Of a DNA stretch of 61,867 nucleotides, positions 8,116-18,158 are shown in pieces. The notes under the pieces were generated by a model. That model saw nothing but the letters and a program-made list of their open reading frames with translations. It had not been told where the DNA came from and searched no databases. The stretch covers positions 1-61,867 of the forward strand of contig JAGBKB010000068.1 of the NCBI GenBank assembly GCA_017934175.1. The letters are read 5' to 3'. Source of the DNA: Lachnospiraceae bacterium (GTDB taxonomy: Bacteria > Bacillota > Clostridia > Lachnospirales > Lachnospiraceae). The translations under genes were made by a program, and so were the position numbers. The number at the start of each line of letters is the position of its first letter. The stretch's first letter is position 1.

Positions 8116-11100
8116 ATGGAGAGGGGATTAAAACGAATTTTAGCAAAAGTATTGGTTATTGCGATGATTTTATCAAGCGAAGGAACTGGTGTCATGGCAT
8201 CATCATTCGTTAATATTGTAAAAAATGTATCGCAGGATACTAATTCACAGGAAAAAAATAGTATATATTATAGGGAGTACTTGAAAGAGCAAAGCACGAT
8301 GCTTTTGATGGGAAATGATAATAATGATACTGTCGGAGATAAGTTTGGCGAATCGGAAAAAGGAGAAGTTGCAAGTAGCGAAGAGAATACATCAAATACA
8401 AGTGCTGCTGAAAGTGATGTGAAATCAAATGTTGATATAGCACCAACAAGTAGTGAAAAAGATATTGTAAATGAGACAGAACAAGAAGAAGATGAGGAAA
8501 CAGAAACAACTGTGGTAGAAACAACTACGACAGAAGCAGCAGAAACAGAAACAACCACGACAGAAATGTCAGAAACAGTTGAAACTGAAGTAACTGAAAA
8601 AGAAACATCTGAAACAAAAATGACAAAAACAGAAGAAGCAGAAACAACAATGACAGAAATGTCAGAAACTGTTGAAACCGAAACAACTGAAACAACCGAA
8701 ACAACTGAAACAAAATCAGCAAATGAGATAGAAGCAACAGTTAGTGAAACTGAAATGACAGATGCTACTGAATTAACAGGCAGTGAAATTGAATTGCAAC
8801 CAGTGAATGATGCTTCGGCGAGTGAAACAAATCTTTTTGGTGCAGCAAATGCTGTATATTTGCCAGATATATGGTATAACTTATATTCAACTAGTGGAAA
8901 AAGCGATATTCAAAAGATAGTTATAGGAGCAGATAATACACCACCAGCAAGTTATGATGTTACCTGGGATATAAATTCAGATATTAAAGGATATATATCT
9001 GGTTCGGGTTCAAATAAAACAATATATATTATAAAAAATGATAATACAAAAGAAATATATTTACCTAATGCTGCATCTACTGTTGGATCAGGTGGTTGGT
9101 TTAGAGGCTTTAGAAATTTAACTGAGATTGAAAATATTAATTTAATTAATACATCGGAAGCAACAAACTATACAAGTATGTTTAATGATTGTAGGTCGCT
9201 TACAAATTTAGATTTAAGTTCTTGGGATTCAAGCAATGTAAGAGATATGGCTTATATGTTTAATGAGTGTAGAGCACTTCAATCTGTAAATTTAAGTAAT
9301 TTTAATACTTCAAGCTTACAAAGAATGGAATATATGTTTAGTGGTTGCCAAGTAATACAAAATATAGATTTAAGTGATTTTAATACAACTAATGTGATAG
9401 ATATGCATGGAGCTTTTTATAATTGCTATCAGCTTAGAAATCTTGATATTAGTAGTTTTAGAACACCGAATGTTACAACAATGCGTGGCTTATTTGGAAA
9501 CTGCAATAATATTACTAATGCAAGTTTAGATTTAAGCAATTTTGATACAAGCAATGTCACGGATATGAATGAAATGTTTTTTGGTTGTAAAAGTATAACA
9601 AATTTAAACCTAAATAATTTTAATACAAGTAATATAACTGACATGGGTTCAATGTTTTATGGTTGCGAAAATTTAGCAAGTTTAGATTTAAGTAGTTTTA
9701 ATACAAGTAATGTAACAAACACAAAAAATATGTTCTGTGATTGTAAAACATTACCAAAACTTGACTTATTACATTTTGACACTAGTCATGTAACTGACAT
9801 GCAATATATGTTTTATAATTGTAATAGTTTAACAAATCTTGATATATCTAACCTTAACACCAGTAATGTGACAAACATGAACAATATGTTTGGGCAATGT
9901 TATGGCTTGTCAAAAATTGATGTGTCACATTTTGATACCAGCAATGTGACAAATATGAATAGTATGTTTAGAGGATGTAATAGGGTAAAAAATCTTAATT
10001 TATCTTCTTTTGATATTTCTTCGTTAAATCAGTCAACTTCAATGGACCATATGTTTAGAGGTTGCGATAATCTTAAAGAAATAATGGTTAAAGAAACATT
10101 TGTGCCACCAACAGTTTGCACGGGAGATCAAATGTTTAACGGCTGCATTCGTCTTGTAGGAGAAAAAGGAACAACATACTCATCAGGCAATCATAATAAA
10201 GATTATTGTAAGATTGATGACCCTAATTCAGGGAACCCTGGTTATCTAACATTATTTTACTATATTCTTAATCCTACTTGGTATGACAATGCAATTACAT
10301 TTGCAAGTAAATCGGATGTCAGTTCCACAAAGTTTTTAAACTATAATGATACAGTCCCATCAAGTCCAGATTTAACTTTTAGTATTAAAGATAGTAATGG
10401 GCTTATTGGTTATCTTGTAAATGATGGCACATCTAATTACAATGTTTATATATACAAGCCTAAAAATTATATAATATATTCAGCAGTTGACTCATCATAT
10501 TTATTTAGTGATACGAATGCTGCAAATGCATTTACATCACTTTCAACTATAAGTAATATAAGTTATCTTAATACAGAAAAAACAACTAATATGTCTTATA
10601 TGTTTTATAGTGCAGGTATAGAAGAGTTTAACTTGACATCATTTAACACAAGCAATGTAACACTTATGGCATATATGTTTTCAAATATGCCAAATGTTGA
10701 ATCAATAAACATAAAAGATTTTGATACAGCGAGTGTATCTAATATGAGTTATATGTTTTCTGACAATCCAAGTTTGACAAATATAGATTTTGGAAATATT
10801 GATACAGCAAATGTTTTAGTGATGAACAATATGTTTGAGAATGATATAAGTATTACTAAATTAGAACTTGGGGATTTTGACACTGCAAATGTATATGACA
10901 TGAGTGCAATGTTTAAAGAATGTACAAACCTTAAAACTATCATTGCTACTACAAAATTTGTTACTACGGGAATTTTAGCAGCAGGTGGTGCAGATATGTT
11001 TACAAATTGTAATGTCCTTGAAGGTGGCAATGGAACAAAATACGCTGATAAATATGCAAGTGACCAAGCGACTGCAATAAATAGTACTTTTGCTTGGATA

Positions 11101-14100
11101 GATGGATATCAAGGGACTGAAGGATATTTTACTGAAGAACATTATGTGCTAAGTCCTAATTGGGCAAAAGGAACAATACCAAGGTTCACACCTGATTACC
11201 CTGGAGGTCCTGGCCCTATTGATATCACTGAAGACTATGTGTATAACAGTAATGTATCAAGATACGAAATAGTAAATATAGCATTTATAAAATCACCAGA
11301 GGCAGCACCAACAGGAGCAATATATGAATGGGATATACCAGATAGTAACGGTCTACGCGGATATGTAGTTAATAATACGACAGCAGGAAAAAATATAATA
11401 ATTTATGCTCCAAAAAACTTAACAATATATACAAGTGATGATGCATCCTGCTTATTTTGTTCAAGCAATTATAACGATACTGTAGGAGCGTTTCCTGTTC
11501 TGGATGAAATTCAAAATTTGCACTATCTTGATACAAGTAGAACAGAAGACTTTACAGGCATGTTTTCAGGAATGAGTAGAGTGAGACATTTAGATTTATC
11601 TAATTTTGATACAAGTAATGTTGCAACAATGTCATTTATGTTTCAGCATTGTAGAGAGTTAGAAGAACTGGATTTAAGTTCATTCAATACTGAAAAAGTA
11701 AAAGATATGAAATATATGTTTTATAACTGTAGGGAACTGGAACAAATTGATATAAGTTTATTTGACACGAAGAATGTCGTAAACACGGAAGCCATGTTTT
11801 ATGCATGTGAAAAACTTAGGAGTTTAGATGTATCTAATTTTAATACATCAAAAGTTACAAACATGAAAAATATGTTTTACTATTGTCGTGCTCTGCCAAG
11901 TTTAGATGTGTCTAACTTTGATACAAGTAATGTTATAAATATGGAAGGTATGTTTGGTTCTTGTAAAGAAATAACGAGCCTTGATTTGTCAAATTTCAAC
12001 ACAAGCAAAGTGACAACCATGAAAGGAATGTTTTGGGGAATGGCGACAGTATCAGACCTTGATGTATCAAGTTTTGATACAAGAAACATTACCGGTGATG
12101 GATTCAGAAGCATGTTTTTGTGGTTAGAAAATATAGAAGAATTACATTTACAGTCTTTTGCAAATTCTTCATCAAATATAAATATGGAACATATGTTTGG
12201 TGATGATAAAAAATTAAAGACTATCTATGTGTCAAGTAGTTTTCCAACAGTTGATATAAATTCAGAAAATATGTTTAGTGGTTGTAATGTCCTTGTCGGC
12301 GGAGCAGGTACAAGATGGGCAGATCAGTCAGAGCCAGCAAAAAGCAATGGAACATATGCAAAAATTGATACACCTACTACTCCAGGATATTTTACATTAT
12401 ATAATTTTGTTTTGACTCGTGACTGGACTGGTGACAATACAAGTCAGTATATAGGAGTTGCACCAAATGTGAGCACTTATAGAAAAACAGACATAGAAGA
12501 AATATCATTTGGGAAATATCCAAGTGCAACACCAGCAAATGCTAATTATGTATGGGATCTTCCAGGAAGTAAAGGACTTAAAGGATATGTATACGATACA
12601 AATAAAATAATGATATATGCACCGATAAATGCTGACATATATGCTGCCTCTAATTCAGATGCACTATTTAGTTCAGTGTCAGGTCTTGATAGAGCATTTA
12701 GTAATGTGTCAACAATCAGTAATCTTAATTTATTAAATACAAGCAAAGTAACAAATATGAACAATATGTTCTTAAATATGAAGAAACTTATGAGTTTAGA
12801 CTTGTTAAATTTTAATACAGCAAGTGTATCAGAGATGGAAAGTATGTTTAGGAATTGTGAAACTCTAAATAGTATAAACCTTTCATCTTTTAACACTCAA
12901 AATGTCACTTCTATGCAACATATGTTCCGTGATTGTAAAAATCTTGAAAATGTTGATATAAGCAGTTTTGATTTAATGAGTGTCGAAACGGTTGCAAATA
13001 TGTTTAATGGTTGCGAGAAATTGCAAAGTTTAGATTTTTCTAATAAGAATACGGCATCACTTGAAAATATGGGTGGTATGCTCTTAGGATGTGAGAGTTT
13101 ACAAACACTGGACTTCACGGGCATTGATACAAGAAATGTCACAACAATGGCAAACTTATTTAATGGTGTAAAATTAATTGAGACTATAGACTTGTCAAGT
13201 TTTAATGTATCAAATGTGACATCTATGAATGGAATGTTCCGCAACATGACAAATCTTCGTGAACTTAATCTTGAACATTTTGACACAAGAAATGTAAATG
13301 ATATGAGATTTATGTTTAATGGAGATACTAATTTGAAAACTATATATGTGACAGGACTTTGGAACACAAATAATGTGACACCTACCAATGGCACAAATAT
13401 GTTCAATAATTGCAATGAATTAGAGGGTATTGAAGGAACAAAATATTCTGATGTGATAAGTACAGACCTATCAGGCAATACAGTAACTTATGCAGTTATA
13501 GATAAGGGACCAACTTCAACAAGTCCTGGATTTTTAACATTCTGTTATTATTTTGGACCTGATTGGTATGATCCGAGTCTCACAGGCCATCCAAAATCAT
13601 CTATAAATAACATATGGTTTTTAGATGCATCGGATCCGATTCCACCTTACATTGAACCTTATATTGTTGTAGAATATGATATCCCAAATAGTAATGGGCT
13701 TAAAGGGTACATGCATGAAGTAGGAATAGTAGGTGGTCAAATGTTATATGAAGTGTTTGTGAAAGCAAATGCTGATGCCAGCATTTTTGTACGAGAAGAT
13801 GCCTCATATTTATTTAGTGATCCAATTAATAAATTTAGTAATTTGACAACTATTGATTATATATTCAATCTCAATACAAAAAATGTAAAAAATATGTCTC
13901 ATATGTTTGATGGCTCTAAAATTACAAGTTTTGAGTTAGGTAATTTTGATACGAGCAAAGTGACTGATATGAGTTATATGTTTGCGAATACTTATGGAAT
14001 ATTTTTTTATAATATAAATAATTTTAATACAGCCAGTGTGTCAGATATGAGTCATATGTTTGATGGCTGTAGTCGTCTTCCAAGTGTAGATTTAACAAGT

Positions 14101-17100
14101 TTTGATACAAGCAATGTTACTAATATGGAATATATGTTTAATCGTTGTTGGGAATTATCAGGAGTTGATGTTACTGGTTTTGACACAAGTAATGTAACCA
14201 GTATGGCATCAATGTTTAGCAATTGTTGGCAGTTAACTACTCTTGATTTAACAAATTTTGATACAAGTAATGTAACCAATATGGCATCAATGTTTAGTGG
14301 CTCTCGTGCATTAAGCACAATAGATGTATCTAGTTTTGATACAAGTAATGTGGCAACAATGTCATCTATGTTTGATGGTTGTAATCATTTAACTACTTTA
14401 GATGTATCTAGTTTTGACACAAGCAATGTAACTGACATGTCATTTATGTTTAATGAATGTCGTAGTTTAACATCAATAGACCTAACACATTTTAATACAA
14501 GTAATGTAACAACTATGGAGTCATTATTTAATGAATGTCAAGCATTGACTTTACTTGATTTAAGTTTCTTTGATACAAGAAATGTTCTGAATATGAAGAA
14601 TATGTTTAAAGATTGTAACCACTTAGTTACTCTTCATGGTTCTACAGATTTTGTTGTGACACAAGTTACTGATGATACTGATATGTTTGCGGGATGTACA
14701 GTGCTTGATGGTGGTGCTGGCACAACTTATGCAGCGAATTATGCAGCAGACCCAACTACTGCAGTCACAAAACAATTTGCTTGGATAGATATGAACCTTG
14801 GAAGACCAGGATACTTTGATGGTATACTTAAGATGGTAAATGTCAATTTAAAAGGTAATGGCGGTAGGTACCAGAATGGCGATGAAAATATAAGAATTCA
14901 GATTGCAGAGTATACTACTACAGCAGTGTTTGAAGAACCTACAAGAGTTGGATATACATTTGCTGGATATGAAGTTGATGGAAGTCCACTTTTGGCAAAT
15001 TGGACTTACGGACAACTTGAAAAAGATGTAATAGCAACATGGATTCCAAATGAATATAAAATCATCTATAGTCCAAATGGTGGAGTCGGCAGTATGGATG
15101 TTGACATAGCAACTTATGGCTCTACTTATAAAATAAAAGAAAACAGTTTTACTTATAATGGTTTTGAATTTGCTGGATGGAACTATGATGCAAATATTTA
15201 TCAAAAAGACCAAGAAGTAACAAACTTGACTTCTGAGAATAATGGTGAAGTAGTTATGGTTGCAGTTTGGGATGGTAAAAATTATACTATAAAATATCAT
15301 GCAAATGGCGGAAGCGGTACTATGGCGGATGAGGTTGTTTCTTTTGGAGGAGACCATACAATAAGGGCAAATGCATTTACAAGAGCAGGATACACATTTA
15401 ATGGTTGGTCAACTTCAGCAAACTCTGCAGTAGCATACGGAAATCAAGCAACAATATTTGCAAATGAAGAATATAGAGAAGAAATAAATCTATATGCACA
15501 GTGGATAAAGAACACAAGTATATTTGGAACACTTGAACTTAGAGGAAATGGTGGATATATAAATGGTGTGCCAACTTTCACTATGCATTATTATGAAAAT
15601 CAAGTTATAAATGATGTAACAAAATATAGAAAAGGTTATGAGTTCTCAGAGTGGCTTGATTTAAATGATGTAGTAGCAGAATATCCAGATGTATGTACAT
15701 TTAGTAATACAAAGTCTTTAAAAGCAAATTGGAATGAAGATACATATAAAATAGTTTACCATGCGAATAATGGTACATTTGATACATACGAAGAAAATAT
15801 AGTGGTGTCTGCAGCAGTTCATAACTTAAAAACTATAAATGAATTAACTTGGACTAGACAAAATTATAGATTTGATGGCTGGTCAATAAGGTCAGATGTA
15901 GATGCAGCAATGTATAATGATGGAGAAGATATAGGTCCATATTTTTCAGATAGAGTAGACCTCTATGCAGTATGGAGTGGATATAATTATTCTATAACTT
16001 TAATTGAATGGGATAAATCAGCAACGGGTGCATATAGAAATACAATAGAGGCATTTATATATGGAGAAAATAAAACTATACCAACTATAGCAACTAATAG
16101 TTATATAGAAGCAGGAACAGAATATATATTTAAAGGATGGGAAAGCACAGCAGCACCAGGAGTTGTATCATATCTTGATAATGATGTTGCTGACAAAATA
16201 TTTGAAGCACTTGGCGGAGGCACAGATGGTGTAAATATAAATCTTACTTCGCTGTGGGTTGATAAGGCACAATCTGCTACCCTTGTGTTTGATGGAAATG
16301 GTGGAGACATAGATGGAAAGAAGATGTTTATGCTTACACTTGCTATAAATGAAAATATACCATATGCAATAGTAGAGAGTACTGCATATAGAAAGAATCA
16401 TAGATTTGCTCAGTGGCTTGATACAGATAAGACTACCCCTTACACTAATCCAACAGCCAACTGGACTGGAACAAAAATTATATATGCAGATTGGACTACT
16501 GCAAATGTAGAATATACACTTCGATATAAAGCAGTAGATAAGGATGCAACATCTCCGACTATGGCGGATGAAACTAAATCTTGCAGTGCTGAGTTTAACC
16601 TTACTACAAATCAATATACACGAGTTGGATATGACTTCATTGGTTGGGACACAAATGAAAATGCTGATACAGTGGTTTATAAAAATGGAGAGAGAGTAAA
16701 AGAACTTGGCAATGTAGGTGATGTAGTTACACTTTATGCAGTATGGACTGATAAAGTGTATAAGATTAATTTCTATGACTATAATAATGTACTTGTAGGA
16801 ACGACATCATTTGTATATACTGGAAGCACAAGTGTAAAACCAAATAATATTCCTATAGGCAAACTTGATGCAGGTTATAAATATACAAGTACAAGTGGAG
16901 AAAAACATTTCTATAGTGGTCAAAGAGTTTCAAGAAAAGATTTTACTCTAAATGCAGATACATTTAATTTATACGGAGAAGTAGTTGATAAAGAATATAG
17001 AGCAACATTTAATGCAAATGGTGGAGCATTTGACGATAACACAGGTGTAAAAGTAGCAGAACTTAAATACAACGACCCTGTGACCTTGCCAAATGTAACA

Positions 17101-18132
17101 AGAACAAGTTATACTTTTTCTTCTTGGCAAGTAAATGGAATTGACTTTACTGGCAACACATATTCGTATGATGATGATGTGACATTTACAGCGATATGGA
17201 CTGGCGGTCCAGCACCAACACCAGCACCAGCACCAGGACCAGGAGGAGGCGGCGGAGGCGGCGGCGGAGGTGGTGGTGGAGGCCGTACATCAGGTGGCAA
17301 TTTAGGAACAGGACCAGCAGGAACAAGTGCATTAACTGGAGTAATAGATTTGATGATGCATTATAAGATTCCACAAAGTAATTATATATGGGAATATAAT
17401 GCACTTGGAGAAAGAGTAAGACTTAAAGTTAAGAAGAGTGATTTGATGATACAAGTATTTAAAACATCTACACTTTTCAGCAACAGATATGAAGATATAC
17501 CAAATGAAGACTATGTCATACTTAAAAAAGGATTTTACCTTATAGACCAGTTCAGTGGAATATATGTTGGAGTTGATAATGCTGGATATGTAATTACAGG
17601 ATTTGTAATTACAGATAACATTGTAAAGAATTTTGATATTAATTTAACTACAGCAGCACTAATAGATAAAGGCGATAAGACATCAGCGAAATATTACCTT
17701 GAATCAAATGGACTATATAGAGGTATGATATGGAATATGCCAAAGATTATAGGCAATGTATGTTACATATTTGATTATGAAGGAAGAGTCATTAAAGAAA
17801 CTGCAATAGATGCAAACTCACAAGTATCCTATGGTAATGGCGATGGTGCATGGGAGTATGATGCAACAAGTGATTCATTTAAATATTATAAAGTAAATGT
17901 ATTTGGACAAAAAGAATATTATAAGGGGCTTGCTTACATACTTGCATCAGATGGAACTATAAAAACTTATGTATTTGATGAAAATGGTGTGATGAAAACT
18001 GGACTTGTAGAGCACAATGGAAAGACATACTTGCTACAGTCTATTGGTTACTGGAAAGGTGCAGCAGTTGTTGGCGAGTTTACATTAGGCGGTAAGAAAA
18101 TGGTGTTCAATGAACTTGGAGAACTACAATAA
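8116..18132 (+). CDS. Giant BspA-like surface protein with DUF285 and InlB B-repeats
   Basis: About 3338 residues. The start at 8116 has AGGAG seven bases upstream and gives a clean signal peptide (KRILAKVLVIAMILSS, cleavage after VMA). A Glu-Thr rich stalk (8470-8790) follows. Then come five modules (from about 8860, 10255, 11145, 12405 and 13545), each a short beta-rich lead-in followed by tandem DUF285 repeats of about 23-25 residues with consensus FDTSNVTNMXXMFXXCXXL. About ten InlB B-type (Listeria-Bacteroides) repeats with NGG and GYTFXGW signatures lie at 14830-17200. A Pro-Ala and poly-Gly linker (17206-17285) leads to a 280-residue C-terminal domain whose last part (EYD...YYK, GWV-like) resembles cell-wall-binding repeats. 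No LPXTG is present. Related proteins are adhesins or host-matrix binders; that role is inferred here. Confidence 0.9.
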   Translation: MERGLKRILAKVLVIAMILSSEGTGVMASSFVNIVKNVSQDTNSQEKNSIYYREYLKEQSTMLLMGNDNNDTVGDKFGESEKGEVASSEENTSNTSAAESDVKSNVDIAPTSSEKDIVNETEQEEDEETETTVVETTTTEAAETETTTTEMSETVETEVTEKETSETKMTKTEEAETTMTEMSETVETETTETTETTETKSANEIEATVSETEMTDATELTGSEIELQPVNDASASETNLFGAANAVYLPDIWYNLYSTSGKSDIQKIVIGADNTPPASYDVTWDINSDIKGYISGSGSNKTIYIIKNDNTKEIYLPNAASTVGSGGWFRGFRNLTEIENINLINTSEATNYTSMFNDCRSLTNLDLSSWDSSNVRDMAYMFNECRALQSVNLSNFNTSSLQRMEYMFSGCQVIQNIDLSDFNTTNVIDMHGAFYNCYQLRNLDISSFRTPNVTTMRGLFGNCNNITNASLDLSNFDTSNVTDMNEMFFGCKSITNLNLNNFNTSNITDMGSMFYGCENLASLDLSSFNTSNVTNTKNMFCDCKTLPKLDLLHFDTSHVTDMQYMFYNCNSLTNLDISNLNTSNVTNMNNMFGQCYGLSKIDVSHFDTSNVTNMNSMFRGCNRVKNLNLSSFDISSLNQSTSMDHMFRGCDNLKEIMVKETFVPPTVCTGDQMFNGCIRLVGEKGTTYSSGNHNKDYCKIDDPNSGNPGYLTLFYYILNPTWYDNAITFASKSDVSSTKFLNYNDTVPSSPDLTFSIKDSNGLIGYLVNDGTSNYNVYIYKPKNYIIYSAVDSSYLFSDTNAANAFTSLSTISNISYLNTEKTTNMSYMFYSAGIEEFNLTSFNTSNVTLMAYMFSNMPNVESINIKDFDTASVSNMSYMFSDNPSLTNIDFGNIDTANVLVMNNMFENDISITKLELGDFDTANVYDMSAMFKECTNLKTIIATTKFVTTGILAAGGADMFTNCNVLEGGNGTKYADKYASDQATAINSTFAWIDGYQGTEGYFTEEHYVLSPNWAKGTIPRFTPDYPGGPGPIDITEDYVYNSNVSRYEIVNIAFIKSPEAAPTGAIYEWDIPDSNGLRGYVVNNTTAGKNIIIYAPKNLTIYTSDDASCLFCSSNYNDTVGAFPVLDEIQNLHYLDTSRTEDFTGMFSGMSRVRHLDLSNFDTSNVATMSFMFQHCRELEELDLSSFNTEKVKDMKYMFYNCRELEQIDISLFDTKNVVNTEAMFYACEKLRSLDVSNFNTSKVTNMKNMFYYCRALPSLDVSNFDTSNVINMEGMFGSCKEITSLDLSNFNTSKVTTMKGMFWGMATVSDLDVSSFDTRNITGDGFRSMFLWLENIEELHLQSFANSSSNINMEHMFGDDKKLKTIYVSSSFPTVDINSENMFSGCNVLVGGAGTRWADQSEPAKSNGTYAKIDTPTTPGYFTLYNFVLTRDWTGDNTSQYIGVAPNVSTYRKTDIEEISFGKYPSATPANANYVWDLPGSKGLKGYVYDTNKIMIYAPINADIYAASNSDALFSSVSGLDRAFSNVSTISNLNLLNTSKVTNMNNMFLNMKKLMSLDLLNFNTASVSEMESMFRNCETLNSINLSSFNTQNVTSMQHMFRDCKNLENVDISSFDLMSVETVANMFNGCEKLQSLDFSNKNTASLENMGGMLLGCESLQTLDFTGIDTRNVTTMANLFNGVKLIETIDLSSFNVSNVTSMNGMFRNMTNLRELNLEHFDTRNVNDMRFMFNGDTNLKTIYVTGLWNTNNVTPTNGTNMFNNCNELEGIEGTKYSDVISTDLSGNTVTYAVIDKGPTSTSPGFLTFCYYFGPDWYDPSLTGHPKSSINNIWFLDASDPIPPYIEPYIVVEYDIPNSNGLKGYMHEVGIVGGQMLYEVFVKANADASIFVREDASYLFSDPINKFSNLTTIDYIFNLNTKNVKNMSHMFDGSKITSFELGNFDTSKVTDMSYMFANTYGIFFYNINNFNTASVSDMSHMFDGCSRLPSVDLTSFDTSNVTNMEYMFNRCWELSGVDVTGFDTSNVTSMASMFSNCWQLTTLDLTNFDTSNVTNMASMFSGSRALSTIDVSSFDTSNVATMSSMFDGCNHLTTLDVSSFDTSNVTDMSFMFNECRSLTSIDLTHFNTSNVTTMESLFNECQALTLLDLSFFDTRNVLNMKNMFKDCNHLVTLHGSTDFVVTQVTDDTDMFAGCTVLDGGAGTTYAANYAADPTTAVTKQFAWIDMNLGRPGYFDGILKMVNVNLKGNGGRYQNGDENIRIQIAEYTTTAVFEEPTRVGYTFAGYEVDGSPLLANWTYGQLEKDVIATWIPNEYKIIYSPNGGVGSMDVDIATYGSTYKIKENSFTYNGFEFAGWNYDANIYQKDQEVTNLTSENNGEVVMVAVWDGKNYTIKYHANGGSGTMADEVVSFGGDHTIRANAFTRAGYTFNGWSTSANSAVAYGNQATIFANEEYREEINLYAQWIKNTSIFGTLELRGNGGYINGVPTFTMHYYENQVINDVTKYRKGYEFSEWLDLNDVVAEYPDVCTFSNTKSLKANWNEDTYKIVYHANNGTFDTYEENIVVSAAVHNLKTINELTWTRQNYRFDGWSIRSDVDAAMYNDGEDIGPYFSDRVDLYAVWSGYNYSITLIEWDKSATGAYRNTIEAFIYGENKTIPTIATNSYIEAGTEYIFKGWESTAAPGVVSYLDNDVADKIFEALGGGTDGVNINLTSLWVDKAQSATLVFDGNGGDIDGKKMFMLTLAINENIPYAIVESTAYRKNHRFAQWLDTDKTTPYTNPTANWTGTKIIYADWTTANVEYTLRYKAVDKDATSPTMADETKSCSAEFNLTTNQYTRVGYDFIGWDTNENADTVVYKNGERVKELGNVGDVVTLYAVWTDKVYKINFYDYNNVLVGTTSFVYTGSTSVKPNNIPIGKLDAGYKYTSTSGEKHFYSGQRVSRKDFTLNADTFNLYGEVVDKEYRATFNANGGAFDDNTGVKVAELKYNDPVTLPNVTRTSYTFSSWQVNGIDFTGNTYSYDDDVTFTAIWTGGPAPTPAPAPGPGGGGGGGGGGGGGGRTSGGNLGTGPAGTSALTGVIDLMMHYKIPQSNYIWEYNALGERVRLKVKKSDLMIQVFKTSTLFSNRYEDIPNEDYVILKKGFYLIDQFSGIYVGVDNAGYVITGFVITDNIVKNFDINLTTAALIDKGDKTSAKYYLESNGLYRGMIWNMPKIIGNVCYIFDYEGRVIKETAIDANSQVSYGNGDGAWEYDATSDSFKYYKVNVFGQKEYYKGLAYILASDGTIKTYVFDENGVMKTGLVEHNGKTYLLQSIGYWKGAAVVGEFTLGGKKMVFNELGELQ
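8470..8790 (+). repeat. Glu-Thr low-complexity stalk repeats
   Basis: Tandem short units encoding TETTE, TEMSE and related peptides. The same segment (tttcagaaacagttgaaac variants) recurs at about 8565 and 8660. It encodes an extended acidic stalk between the signal peptide and the repeat modules of the giant surface protein. Confidence 0.75.
9040..14660 (+). repeat. DUF285 leucine-rich-like repeat array in five modules
   Basis: Dozens of units of about 72-75 bp, each encoding one DUF285 repeat (DTSNVT..M..MF..C..L..LDLSSF). The array is broken into five blocks by lead-in domains containing NPTWY, PNWAKG, TRDWTG or GPDWYD. Codon-level divergence between units is considerable, so most repeats are old, although 14190-14300 holds two nearly identical consecutive units. 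Confidence 0.85.
14830..17200 (+). repeat. InlB B-repeat (Listeria-Bacteroides repeat) array
   Basis: About ten units of roughly 65-80 codons. Each begins with a beta strand and NGG (KGNGG, SPNGG, HANGG, RGNGG, DGNGG, NANGG) and ends with an aromatic motif such as GYTFNGW or GYDFIGW. Two or three units have lost the NGG, for example the one starting YSITLIEWD. Confidence 0.85.
17206..17285 (+). repeat. Pro-Ala and poly-Gly linker
   Basis: A GC-rich stretch encoding alternating Pro-Ala followed by about fourteen Gly codons (GGA, GGC, GGT). It is far richer in GC than anything around it and may be prone to slippage. Confidence 0.9.
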
Positions 18133-18158
18133 TAGAACATTAAAAGAGAGGTGTAGTT

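Noticed and set aside
9040-14660. Assembly artefact (collapsed or multiplied repeats) in the surface gene
   Set aside because: The repeat units differ at many codons and the lead-in domains are all distinct, so the array is real, although exact copy number in the most similar units (14190-14300) should be treated with care.
14848-15357. A 169-codon minus-strand ORF inside the giant surface gene, and other long antisense ORFs there
   Set aside because: They lie fully opposite well-conserved repeat domains and read as low-complexity antisense of the repeats, with no ribosome sites.
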